NCBI GenBank assembly: GCA_004369085.1 | Contig: ML210162.1 | Location: 220,380 to 284,379, forward strand | Length of the DNA: 64,000 bases | Direction of reading: 5' to 3' | Origin: Coprinopsis marcescibilis | Taxonomy: Eukaryota; Basidiomycota; Agaricomycetes; Agaricales; Psathyrellaceae | In this document: one piece after another, positions 12,499-24,000 of the stretch | How positions within the stretch are numbered: the first letter of the stretch is position 1 | Layout: each line of letters begins with the position of its first letter | The notes under the pieces: model-generated | The model's database searches: none | What the model was told of the DNA's origin: nothing | Seen by the model: only the letters and a program-made list of their open reading frames with translations | Translations under genes and position numbers: made by a program

Positions 12499-14334
12499 CC
12501 GCCGCACAACGGACCCAAATCCCATCGTTTTTTTATTTTATCCCCTAGATTTCGGCCGAGCGAACCAGATACGTCAAAGACTTTGTCGCCGCGGAAACAA
12601 ATGACAAGGTTGCGTGCCTCGCTACTGCTAAGTATGTACTGTTCGCGAGAAGACAACGTTGTCACCCTCGTTCCTTGATCACGCACGATAAGTCAGATAA
12701 GTCAGAGGTCAGCAAAGTCCGTGACCCCACTTGAGCACGCCATTCCCGTCTCCGCACTGCGCACCTGTCAAAGGGCGGCGCGTATCCCGATAAACAAACT
12801 AAAGTTCGACTGTATTATACTAGTGGGTGGGCTCTCAGTTATGCTGCACGTGAGTAACCAAGCATGCGCGTGCGCGAATGACAAAGGTTCTTTGGGAAGC
12901 CTTCTGTTGGAGTGGAACATGGGAGATGGGCGGCGTTGGGTTAAGGGTTAACTGCAAGCGTTTACTCAATTGCTTCAGAGTTATTAAATAAACCCGCCCC
13001 CCTCACCCACAGACCAATCACAGAGCCCGAAATTAGCAGTCTTTGAAAGACATGAGAGCCCAGAGCCCAGTCAAATGAAGTGCAGGCCGTAATTCATGGA
13101 AAGCCAAACCTTGGATAAGCTATCCCAGGGCCTTGCCCGAGGGCACGACTTGCCAGGTGAGAAGCTGAAGTAAAAGGCTGAAAGAGGAAATAAACGGCGC
13201 TAAGATGACAACTTGATGTTGCGATAATGATATGAGACTGATGCATCATGCCAATTTCCCAACAAGCGCGTGGCCGCTCTCACAGAGATATCTTGAGAGA
13301 TAGCAATTATCCGAGGTGCGGGCGAAGTAAAAGGGGGGGAAATGAAAGTAAGGCGGGCTTGGGCGAGCTATCTATATGCATCTGAGCTGAATCAATCGAT
13401 GGATAGATGGATGCCCAAGCTTTCAAGCGCGAGAGACGGATAGACGCTCATTGGAGAGGAGGAATGATGATGTCCAAAAACAGAACTCAGTTGTCCCCCG
13501 ACCTCGAGTATGCAAATATTCCAGAAACAGTCCGGTGGGGCAGTTAACAAAACTCGTAAGCGTCGATAATCAAACCCACAGCTTTTAGCCCCAGTCAGAA
13601 CTTTGATAAAATTAACAGGTAATTACTCATTGGCTGCAGAACTCCCGAGGAGCGCGTAGTGAAAGTAAGAAAGCATAACGAAATGACATCCAATAGTTTG
13701 TTACTTACGACCATGTACGGGTTATTTATTGGAACTTGTCCAACCGCACAGCTGGGTAGCCTCGGGGGTCAGGGTAAAGGTAATTTTGTGAAAAGTCCAT
13801 GGCGTACAACGTTGCTTGCTCGAACCTTCCATAATTAACTTGAAATCGGCACGGAAAGAGTTCTAGCACATGCCAGCCCATATGGCAAAGGTTAACGAAG
13901 GCCAGTGATCACCGCTCGAAGCTTTCCAGCCCTTTGCCCATGCACTTTTGTATAAACATCTGACCACCAGCTCAAACGGGGTCCCTTCGATCTTCAAATG
14001 AGCATGGGCATGGGACAAGCCGATGATGTTCACTACCTTTGTTGAACCGCCCGTTCCGTCGAGTTTTCTCCATTCGCCAAACCACAGCGAGAATCAGCGC
14101 AAGTCCCACTTTCCTCCGTATTCCGTGTTTTTAAGAATAGGCTTCTTATGGCCGGCTCACGCCTTGAATCTATCTGCACCAAAATCTGATTTCCAAGTGC
14201 ACATGGAACAGCGCGATTTGCCACGTCCCATTCGGAGGGCAACCAACCGTCCCATCTGCAACGCGCGCTACCACCACCTGCCACTATGATCGCACAAAGG
14301 GAGAAACAACCCGGCGTCGACGGTCAGTAGTACA

Positions 14335-14361
14335 AGCTGATATAGCTGATATAGCTGATAT
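14335..14361. repeat. Short tandem repeat of a 9-mer, ATAGCTGAT-like
   Basis: The unit TAGCTGATA occurs three times in tandem and is followed by TCTATATCTATC. It is AT-rich and lies in gene-free sequence. Confidence 0.85.
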
Positions 14362-16396
14362 CTATATCTATCATCACCTTGGCTTGGCGCGCACCCCATA
14401 TGCAAAAACGAAGCATCACAGCAACGGGTAAGCATGTAGCAGGAGATGGGTACTTATGGTACGTAGCAGACGGTATTATCATATGCACAACGCGCAAGCC
14501 CATATGCAGATATCCGAGCACACTTTTGTTATCGATCCAACCATCCCCTCCGTCCCCGCCGCACCGCAGCTAGAAATCAGAGTGGATCGCCCAAGTAGGA
14601 AACCTCCATGATCCTCGATCGCTCCTTTCCCGACACGCGATACCAGATAAGGGGATCAGGATGGGAATGCATCTGAAATACATAAGAGCACAAAGCACTA
14701 AGTACTAAGCTTTGAGCTGTGATATTATTATGATTATGGAGACTTGGGTATGTATGTTAGTTAGCATCTTTCGTCGGAAACCGGCGACCCTCGAAATATC
14801 ACATTGCTTGGAAGCGGGGACTGAATATTGATAGCGGAAGGGAGAAGGAGGGACTCGGCCAGGCGGAGGGGTGAAATGTGGTCCGGCAATCGAGCGCTTG
14901 TACATATATACGTGCATAAGTACGTCTTCAGGGTTGTGATAACACCACACACGATCACATCAAGTTATTATTATTCAAGGAAGAAGCGGGGGCAGGCAAT
15001 AGAATCATCCACTCCATTCAATTCAATAGGAATAACAGCAACAAGTTCTCTTCGCGTCCAGCTAGGCTCCCGCCCCCGATGCACACCCTAAAGGCAAATG
15101 TTCTTCCGAGCGACACCCCTTTTGAGCAGCATCATCCCTCCGCATAATTCAAATCAGTCGCGAAGTAGCGTCTTGTGACCCTCCCCACCTGTCAAAAGCA
15201 AAACACCTCGTACGTGTACGTGTAAGTATGTGTATCCAAGTATCGGTGTGCTACAGTTACTATCAGCACTCGAACTTCCGGGGTACCTTTCTTCGTGTCT
15301 AGGAACACGCGCCCCTTTTTTTTCTTTTGGATAAGCCCAGTCCGAGTCGTATCATTCATTCATCCCAAAAGTTTTTTTCATCTAATCATGAACGCTTCCC
15401 CAGCTCAAAGCTCAAGCTTACCTCCTTGAGGCCGCCGCCGCCCTTGAAAAATCCAGGGTCCCAATTTAAACAGGCTGTCAAACTCGCCTTGAACCCCCAC
15501 GCTCGAAAAACTCCTAAAAGGGCGTCCCTGACCCAACCATACAGTGCCACAGCACATCTACTATATGGCGAATCCTTACTTGTGAAGAACGAACCCTCGC
15601 GGTTGTCACCATACGTTGCTCCGACCTCGAGTAAACACAAGGCCGAACACAGTAATTTGCTATGTGCTAGGAAGGACGCCGCACGGTGGCGGGGCAACAA
15701 CTTTTAGCTGATGTTGTATGTATGTAGTACCCCACTCCTGGCGCCATTAGCCCAAACTCGTCGTCGTTAACCCCAATGCTGCAAGTTTACATCACACATG
15801 CTCGAGGCACGGACAACCCGGGCTCTACATATGTATGTAACGTAGACCGAACAACTTATGGGGTTGGCAGCCCCGTTGCGAGCGTTGACCCTGCAACCTG
15901 GTGACACAGAGAGTTCGGAATGCGGTCCAGCTTATCCCTTTTAGCAAAGCGAGAGTTTGAAACTTTGTTGTCATTTCTGTCGTTGCTATTCATGAGAGTA
16001 TATATTGATACGCAATGCTATTAAGGACCCCAAGTAATGTTACACACTATGTTACAAGAGAGAGGGAATATAAACAAAAAAAAAGGTTCAGAGTTGCTAA
16101 AAGTACAAGAATATGTATGCAGACCGAGGAGACCAAAGAATGAATGACGATTATGCCAGTGATTGCCCAAAAGTAATGCAAAGACCAACGAAACCCGGCA
16201 GGAAACACCCAGCAAGGATAAGAAGGCAATTTTTGTTCGACCAACAAGGCCAGGCGATGGACATAGATACAGGTGGCGCTTGTATGGTGATGATGATGAG
16301 CATAGGGTATCATTAAAGCGTCGATGAGTATGTTGTGACGCAGATAGGATATAATATTGGTGGATGCTGGTATTGTTGCTGAATTGCCCTGGCCTT

Positions 16397-16411
16397 GTTG
16401 TTGTTGTTGTT
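16397..16411. repeat. (TTG)n microsatellite downstream of the ECL1-family gene
   Basis: Five TTG units lie about 70 bp beyond the stop codon of the minus-strand ECL1-family gene, so probably in its 3' UTR or just past it. Confidence 0.7.
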
Positions 16412-16480
16412 AGAGAGATAGCGTGAGGATATGCGAGTCGAAAACATGAAAGCGAGAAAGCAAAAGACGATAGCAGGTTG

Positions 16481-17977
16481 TTATGAAAGACGGGTTGGCG
16501 CGGGGAACAAGAAGAGTCGCTTGAGGGGCTCCTCGACCTCGACCTCGACGATGACTTCCTCGCCGTCGACGATCTTTTTCTCCTTGCGCTTGACCATCTT
16601 GGGCTTCATTGGCATGAGAGGATAGGTCTTGATGTTGTCATATGACCATGATCTCGCTGAGGGCAAGTCAGCAAGGGTGGCATGAAAAAAAGACAGAAAA
16701 GACTCACTCTCAACGGTAGGCCTCTTGAATTGAGTGGGGAGCGAGGCAGCGCTGTCGCAGCGCTGGGTGTCGGTCTCGTCCTCGTCGGCAAAGTTGCTCG
16801 AGATCGAGAGGGGGCTTCGGACGCTGCTGCGCTTGGAGCTGGGAGAGCCTGTTGCACTCCACGCGCTGGAAATAGACGAGTTGGAGGCCGAGTTGACCTT
16901 GAGCTTGATGTCAGGCACCGCCAGCTTGCCTTCCACACCAGGAGGAAGCAAGGATCGCTCGCGGCGCGAGGAAGAAGTGGATCGTGCTGGAGACGAGGCC
17001 TTTGATGATCGGGCACCACGAGCCTCTGCACGACGGGAAAAGGATTCCGAATACTTGCTGAGGAGCTCCTCATCAGAGACTTGGACCGGGGAATAGCTGT
17101 GGGAAGAGGTGGAGGAGGAGGAGGATTGGCGAGAAGCACGCATGGTTGCAGGAGTGATTGTCCTTGTCGCCTCGGAGGTAGCGGCGGACATGCTGTAGAC
17201 TGAGGATCGCCAGCCCTGGCTGTTGTCTGTCCAGCCAGGAACATGCTTCTTGGGCTCTTCTGGAGGAGGATAAAAGCCAGTGTGCTTCTTTGGCTTTGGG
17301 CAGAAATCGCGTATGCGCTGACCAGCCATCATGATTCCACTAGAATAGTCGCGACCATAGTTGTCCGAGTCTGAACTTGATTCATCGCTAAAGACGGGCA
17401 TTGGGGGTGGAAGCGAGGGGAAATTGTAGTACTGGGCGAGCTTGAGGAGTGAAGGGGGGAATCGCTGGAGATCGGAAGGCGACTCTTGCTCGTCGATTTT
17501 GGGCGAGTCGAAATCCGGGCTAACTGAAAGCAGGTCGTCGCGATTTGGATTTAGCGGTCTGCCACTGTGCTGGGAGCCGAGGTCAGCCAGACGACAGTCG
17601 TCGGAGCAGTAGAGTGGGATGGGCCCCTGGTCGATGACAGTGCGGTACTTGACTGCAGGCGGCGGCGGCTGGGGTTTCGACTGGGAGTCGGAGCGCTTGA
17701 TGGTGCCGTTTGGGCGAAGACGACCAGTGCCCTGGACGAGGCCGCTCTTTGTGCGGAGGCCCTTGCTCTTGCGGGGGTGGGCAGCAGGCTTTGCGGTGGC
17801 TGGCGGCGAGGTGAGCGGGAGATGGGGGAGCTGGGCGGGCGACGACGTACGGGATGACTGGGGCGACGACGGCGGCGGGGCGGGAGCAGGCTGGGTGGGA
17901 TGCTCGACAGGAATGTGGTAGCGCTTGGGTTCGATTTGAAGCATGCAGACGGGACACCAGGCAGCGTCAAAGTCCAT
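16481..17977 (-). CDS. ECL1-family (life-span regulatory factor) zinc-binding protein
   Basis: The start chosen is MDFDAAWCPVC (ATG at 17977), because the in-frame ATG further upstream (18064) would place a TATA box inside the coding sequence. The N terminus has WCPVCMLQIEPKRY, and about 110 residues later comes LYCSDDCRLAD. This CxxC...YCSxxCRLAD pair is the hallmark of the fungal Ecl1-type family (extender of chronological life span; zinc- and stress-linked). Between and after them the protein is Ser/Pro-rich and disordered. Towards the C terminus a second ordered block, TRSWSYDNIKTYPLMP, appears once a 51-nt GT-AG intron (16657-16707) is removed, followed by a Val/Glu-rich tail VEVEVEEPLKRLFLFPAP. 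The predicted product is about 480 residues, far longer than yeast Ecl1. The intron is a multiple of three and stop-free, so retention would add 17 residues. Family call good; cellular role inferred. Confidence 0.82.
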   Translation of the reverse strand: MDFDAAWCPVCMLQIEPKRYHIPVEHPTQPAPAPPPSSPQSSRTSSPAQLPHLPLTSPPATAKPAAHPRKSKGLRTKSGLVQGTGRLRPNGTIKRSDSQSKPQPPPPAVKYRTVIDQGPIPLYCSDDCRLADLGSQHSGRPLNPNRDDLLSVSPDFDSPKIDEQESPSDLQRFPPSLLKLAQYYNFPSLPPPMPVFSDESSSDSDNYGRDYSSGIMMAGQRIRDFCPKPKKHTGFYPPPEEPKKHVPGWTDNSQGWRSSVYSMSAATSEATRTITPATMRASRQSSSSSTSSHSYSPVQVSDEELLSKYSESFSRRAEARGARSSKASSPARSTSSSRRERSLLPPGVEGKLAVPDIKLKVNSASNSSISSAWSATGSPSSKRSSVRSPLSISSNFADEDETDTQRCDSAASLPTQFKRPTVESESFLSFFHATLADLPSARSWSYDNIKTYPLMPMKPKMVKRKEKKIVDGEEVIVEVEVEEPLKRLFLFPAPTRLS

Positions 17978-18038
17978 TGTGAGAGGCCGGACGGATATGC
18001 AGTCAGTGGGGAATCCGACACCAACATCCAACGCCCTT

Positions 18039-18047
18039 CTATATAAA
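18039..18047 (-). promoter_or_regulatory. TATA box of the ECL1-family gene
   Basis: Read on the minus strand the sequence is TTTTATATAG, about 65 bp upstream of the ATG at 17977. This spacing is normal for a fungal TATA promoter with a short leader, and it supports the downstream ATG. Confidence 0.6.
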
Positions 18048-18065
18048 ACCATCCATCCCCGCACA

Positions 18066-18088
18066 TTTATTATTTATTTATTTATTTT
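18066..18088. repeat. (TTTA)n tract upstream of the ECL1-family promoter
   Basis: Four to five TTTA units run into a T-run just upstream of the TATA box. An AT-rich tract in this position may act as a nucleosome-poor element; this is inferred from position only. Confidence 0.75.
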
Positions 18089-21000
18089 TCCCCACATCGG
18101 GATCTCAGATTGCTGTCCCGATATATCGCCGTCCAAATCTGGCACCCACCGCTCCCAACCGCACCGAGTCCCGGCACTAATACCCCTTCCATTTGTGTCC
18201 GAGCCTCCGAGGCCTTTGAGACTGTGCCTCTGCAGGACACAAGGGACACACTGGCTTCAGCTCTAAAATTCACTGTGTTCTGCCATTTTCCCGCTGATTT
18301 CCCATTTCCCCGCACCATCCTCCTCGTACGGAGAGATTACGGAAAAACTGTCGGCATCTACCGTGGGCGGGCTCGGGAGCAACTCGGACCGCGCCCCCAC
18401 TGTTTCGTCTTGTCCCTCCCTTTTCCAGCATGTCCCGCCAGAAACAAGCTCTATTGTGTCCGGTTCCCCACCCCTCTCCGATTCGCATGTTCACTGGCCA
18501 ATGGCCCTCTCCCCCTCCTAATTGGCCAGCTATACATTCCGTGACCGACGGCTCCTGCTCAGTCTATTCCATCCTCCCGATGTCTTCGCCGTATCTATAT
18601 CATGTCTCCATCACATATCTGCTGTTCTCAAACTGCGTCTCTTTTCCAGTATCAACTCTAAATTACCCCCTGCACATCCTGATTCAGCAGTTCTCTCGGA
18701 AGTATCCGATCTCCCCGACTCTGTCGTATTTCCTCACAGGAACGTCGACGTCATCCCCGGCCCTGTCAGCCAGCTTACCCTGGAGCACGTTTGATAACAA
18801 ACGCGCTATCCGATGCGGAAATGCGATAGCACGCGGCAACGGCCCACTCGTCCTGGTGTGCGACGAGTTCTTATCTCGCTGGTGGCCCTCCGAGGACCCT
18901 CCTACCCCACACCCGATGATCCTTATTCAATGACTCCATCCTCTAGCGCTCAATCGGAACTTGAACCTCCGCTTTGCGTACACCACGCGGCTCTGACTCG
19001 GAGTCTGCTCTTGCGCTTTGGATAAATCCTTCTCCCTGCGGTCTTTCATCTTATCAATGAATGAATCCTCAAGGCTGTCCTTTTCCATCCACTCTAACCA
19101 CACCCGTTCGTTGCAGGACCCAACTTGCGCTGAGCTCGGCTTCAGGCGGACTTAGAGGTGATTAACTGGAACGAAATGATAGGCGAATAGGGACGCCGTC
19201 CACAACGGTCTCCGATTCACCTCGTAGCTTACAGTACTTGCTTAGGGGCGTTTTGGTGCCTGCAGCTCAGCCTTGGACGCAAGCCTTGCCTTCTTTTCGC
19301 TGCTTAATTGACGCTGACGATCGCGAGGCGAAGAGAGGGTTCTTGATGCTTGACGTTTGGCTGGACACCTGCCGGCGCCTCGCTGGCTGCGTCTTCTAGT
19401 TGATTGTTCGCTTACGTCTGCGTGCTGCAGCTCTTTGCGCTTCGGGGCATCTTCTTCGTTGGGCCCTTGCCGCAATCCCGGAGTTGTATTTGCTCGACCT
19501 CGGATCAAGCAGAGGCGGATGGTGTTCTAATCGCGCGTGCGCGTCGTTGATCGTCTCTGCTCTCGGATCGGAGCTATGAGGGCTGTTGAACTCGCCTGTG
19601 CATATTCGAGTCATTTGGTTTAAACGCGGGGGGTTCTCTGTAGCAGTAAAGAACGGAGCCCACATCCCCACAAAGCTGTGCATCATCCGTTCCGAGGTGG
19701 GATGCATTGTCCCGAGTTGGATGTTGTGTTCCAGCGGGGTTCATGGATCATCATGATACACTAGGATACTTGTTCATCTCGTCCGCTGTGTACAATCTGT
19801 TTTGCTGTGATGAAGATGGCCCTAGTGGTAGCTTGTTCGGGCAGATGGAGTCGGAACTCTCGTTCCTTGTTCTCCCTCTCAGTGCCATCTTCCATCTTCA
19901 ATCCGGTGATATCGAACTGCGCTTGTCTGCTTAATTAGTGGTTGGGTGGGTGCTATGTTGACCCCGTGGGGTATATCTCCGGTGTCGGAGTGTCGCGGCG
20001 CTTAATGTGTTTCTGTGTGGCAGGATAACCCGTTCAACAATCAACAGTCAGGATCATGTGTATCCGCCCGTTTCATCTGATATCTTATTGTTTAGGGGGG
20101 CTATTATCACATGGCTGGTCTAGCTGTACTGCAAAGGGGTACAGGTTCGAGATGGATCATCTAAAACATCCCCACCCCCCCTTGATCATCCAACTTCAAT
20201 TGCGATGGGATGGATGGATGTACATCGACTAGTATCTATTTCAGTCTCTGTTACTGACGCCATTACATCTTCAAAGATGGATCTCTAGCAATATCGGTGA
20301 CGACGGGTTACGCGCACTCGCCGTCTCCTTGCTTACCCCTGCCTACGAAGCAAGCTACCAAGTAACCAGCCCGTAGCAGCCCTACTGCGGCCCAACCTCG
20401 CAGCCAAGGCTCATCTCCCCCAAGCTCGCCGTTACGAGTTACGCACTGTTACGTTGATCGACGCGCTTCTGCTGGGGTTCTTGTCATATTGACGACATTG
20501 TACTTTTTTGCTTTCGAGCGTCTGTAGTTGGCTGGGGAATGGGCTCCTGGGCGACGTTTGCGGGATCGGTTAGACGAAGCCCGTATCAAAGCTACCGGCG
20601 GCTTATGTTCGGTATGGGCCTGACAAACCACTTTGCTGTGCTTTCCCTTTTGATCTCTCAGCTTTCTGGTCTTGCGAGGCTGTCGGCGCAGTGGCTTGGG
20701 CGTTTGTGGAGCCCGTTCCGGGTATCGAGTCGACTGTCGCCTACCCCGTATTCTATCTATATAATCTCTTCGGGCTTGTCGCGGTGCTTGGTATCATTGG
20801 AAGGACGATGGCAATTGCTGCGATGAGGGGTCTCCTCGTGATCTTGCGCTTTCTCGCCTGGGATACCTGGTTTTGATGTGGTGCATATGATATTCACTAC
20901 TTGCTTGGCCTTTTCAACTTTGAAAGCTGCGGGATGTGCCATTACCCGACGTTTCCGATCCCTGTCGATATCAATCAAATCCAAACCCCCCAATACCCAG

Positions 21001-24000
21001 GGGGAAAGTGCTCCGAGTAGGATCTACCTCAAGCGCACGCCGCAAAGGTACATTTACATTTACACCAACTCTATTCAATTTGCTATGAGCTTTTGGATAT
21101 TCACATATACATGTTTCTCTCGCGTGGTCAAGAGGTGGCAACGGGACCTGAAGCAAACTAAAAGGGCCTGAGAAGAGATTACAGGAATGTGGGTGGATAT
21201 TCAATTCACGCTGCGGTGGGATCGGTGGGATTTCAGGAGGCATTTGTCGTATGCTACCTCCCTACCGTTCTGCGTCCCCACCGTGAAACTTCGGACTCGG
21301 ACTCGGAGGTTTACATCGCGTGCCAAGTATGTATGTAAGTACACAACCACATACTCGAATGCTAACATAATTCACAAGCCGGTTGATTAGATGCCTCATT
21401 ACTTCTCAAGGCCCTTTTAAACGAATGGCAATTACCGAGCGCGTTATGTGATGTTTTTCAATGCTTGTTGGGAATTTTCCCTTTCTTGTGGCCGGGCTGC
21501 GTGTGGGTGGGTGGTATGCGCCTCGGCTCGGCTTGTAGCCTGGCGATGGATTCGAGCGTCCGAGCTGGAGAGAGCCCTTTGGGCTTTTGTAAAATTATTT
21601 GCCAGTCCCTGTTCACATCTTGGTGGTGTACCGTGGCCACCACCGTGCTATAGGAGATTATTTGTTGCAATACATTTCTGAAACAGGGTGGCGTTCCTGG
21701 AAATTTGTGTCCGTGATCTGCATAGCGGCGGGTTGTGCCGCAGATGGTGGCCCCCTCGTGGTGCGGTAAGTCACCTGTTGGTGGGGGCTGCAGGGAATGG
21801 GGATGCTGGCGGAAGGGTTGGAAAGGGTGCATGAAGCTCGTGTTCGGTATCTGCTGCCGAAAGGAGTGGTTGGTTGCTGGGAGCGAGGGAGGACGGACGG
21901 CCTCCTGACTGAGCTTGCGCCTCGAGGCCCGTTGCAAGGTTTCGGCTATCGTTCTGCTGCTCATTGCTGTGCGGGATTTCCAATGCTCAAGTGGTCATTA
22001 TCTCCTCTCGACACGCATGGTGGTGTGGTCCACATGCCCACGGATTGACTGTATTTGACATTATGCCAAATTTGCATAGGCGGCCGTGGTTCCTACGTAG
22101 AGACAGACAGTCGACTGCCACCCGAAGACGCCTGTTGTTTTGGTCATTCTGATGTTATCGGTAGCTAGACACTAAGGATCGTATATACCGTATCCAGGCT
22201 GTTACCCGTCCGGCAATATCAACCTAGTCAAACTGGTTTCTGTCTCTGCAAGAAAGACTCTGACGCGCGGTATAATGACGAGGTGAATGACGAGCGCAAG
22301 CACTGTTTTAATTCAAGTGGACATTTGAATGGGCATTACAGCACAGGCACGCTCAGATTTCTCCCAGAAAGTCAGCCAACTCCCATGTTAGTCAAGAGAA
22401 ATGAAATGAATGAAACCAAAATTTTGCTCGACGTGTGGCCCGCAATGTGTCTAGTATGTTTTTCCATCGTCAAGACGAACAAGATCTGTGTGCAAGTCAA
22501 AGTTAAGCGCACATGTCCTGGTAGCTGGGGTGTCTGGTTAGCTAACGTCGCTTTGCATGCATGTTGGTACATAGCATTCCGAGACAAACGGTTGGATTGC
22601 CACCTATTTGCCCATGGCGATCGTGCTAGCGCCCGATCTGCTCGATGAATGCGGGGTAAAGACTCTATTTGAGAGCTACGCAGGGAATCCGAGGAGCAAA
22701 CGAGAGTAAATAATGAGAGCACATGAGCGAATCAGGCTAGATGGACGTTGGTCCGTCAATACTGGGGTATTGACAGCGTTTGGATCCGGACTATGGACAC
22801 ATGAACGTCCATCAAAGCGCCGTTGAGGTATATTAACGTCCTTTTTCCCTCATAAACTATTCACCTGCGTTGAATTCAAAGGACCATAAGGTACGCAGCA
22901 CATGGGATAAGGGAAATTAAATCATAAATTCTTATCATCCGGCCAAGTTTCGAGTTGGCACTCAGACATCTGTTTGTTCTTCTGGATTAAGCGCTCTCAT
23001 TGTTGGCTACACAATACCGGGGACTTGCAGCACTCGTGCTGAGAATGCTGAATTCGAAACTCTTGAAGAAGCTGGCAGTTTATTACCCGGTCTCCGTGCC
23101 ATTACGTAGGATGGGGGGCGGGATGTAATAAGCTTACACCCGGGGTGTTCCCGAACAACCCGACGATCGAGTGTGGGGACAAGTGTATTCGGACTTCTTG
23201 TCCATAAGCACGCATTTATCCTTCTCTTCTTCTTCTCTTCCGCACCTAGTTTCCTGACCGCGGCGACCGAAATCGGCGCTGCATTATCTTTACCAAAAGC
23301 CTCAATACTCTTGGCCAGGAACGAGGGTGCTTAGTAGACTTGCATAGGACAACGTACTGCTCTCGTATGCTCATGCTCTTGATCGGAGGTAAGAATGTTC
23401 TGAAGCCCATATGCTCGTAATGAATGCGATAACAAGTCTCTAGCTTTACTTGAGTACATTCATTCTTACAAACTTGAATGTTTCACGCACAACCGGTCGA
23501 GCGGGGTAAGGTGTGAGCGGTGCCAAGCCAGGCGGCGTGATTGATGCGGCTGCAGCATTGTATTGATGGCGCCACATCGCAAATTGCTGCTCGACATCGC
23601 TACTCTCTGTGCTCGACTCCGCGAACAACTCTATATGGCTTTCTTCGTAGCATCGGCCCCGTACTCGCGAGCTAGCATCTGGCAAACTCTCAGCTAGTCT
23701 TTGCCGTTCTGACAGCATTATCAGTCCTAGTCAAGCTAAAGCCTTGCACTCGCTCGGGCTGCCCTCAATTTGCCCAACCACAGCTGCAACCATGCATGCC
23801 CCACATCTTTCCCCATTCTACGTCTGCGATGCTCGCCTCTTGTCACAGGTTATCTTCGGGTGTCCAGCAACAGTTAGCATCATCCTAATCGCACACGCAC
23901 GAGGACTTAGCAGACTGGCAAGGCTTCCACAGTCAACGCGCGGATCCTTTCAGCAGCGGCCGTTACCCAGGGATGTCAACGTACCGCGAATCCAAGCTTC

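Larger units (their letters stand above)
9097..16480. other. 7.4 kb stretch without a recognisable gene
   Basis: No conserved protein family, RNA gene or transposon domain could be recognised on either strand. Open frames are short (mostly under 130 codons) and of random-looking composition. Visible features are small tandem repeats at about 12478, 14335 and 16397. Part of it, next to 16480, must be the 3' flank of the minus-strand ECL1-family gene. Heavily spliced small-exon genes, non-coding RNAs or old transposon remains could be hidden here; I cannot exclude them by eye. Confidence 0.6.

Noticed and set aside
16682..17096. Long plus-strand frames opposite the ECL1-family gene
   Set aside because: They mirror the Ser/Arg-rich coding strand and have no features of their own.
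17978..18064. Upstream in-frame ATG extending the ECL1-family protein by 29 residues
   Set aside because: The extension contains the TATA box, and the family N terminus starts at MDFDAAWCPVC.
21458..21964. 168-codon minus-strand frame in the gene-poor stretch
   Set aside because: Low-complexity His/Pro/Gln-rich reading without splice links or domain; probably chance.
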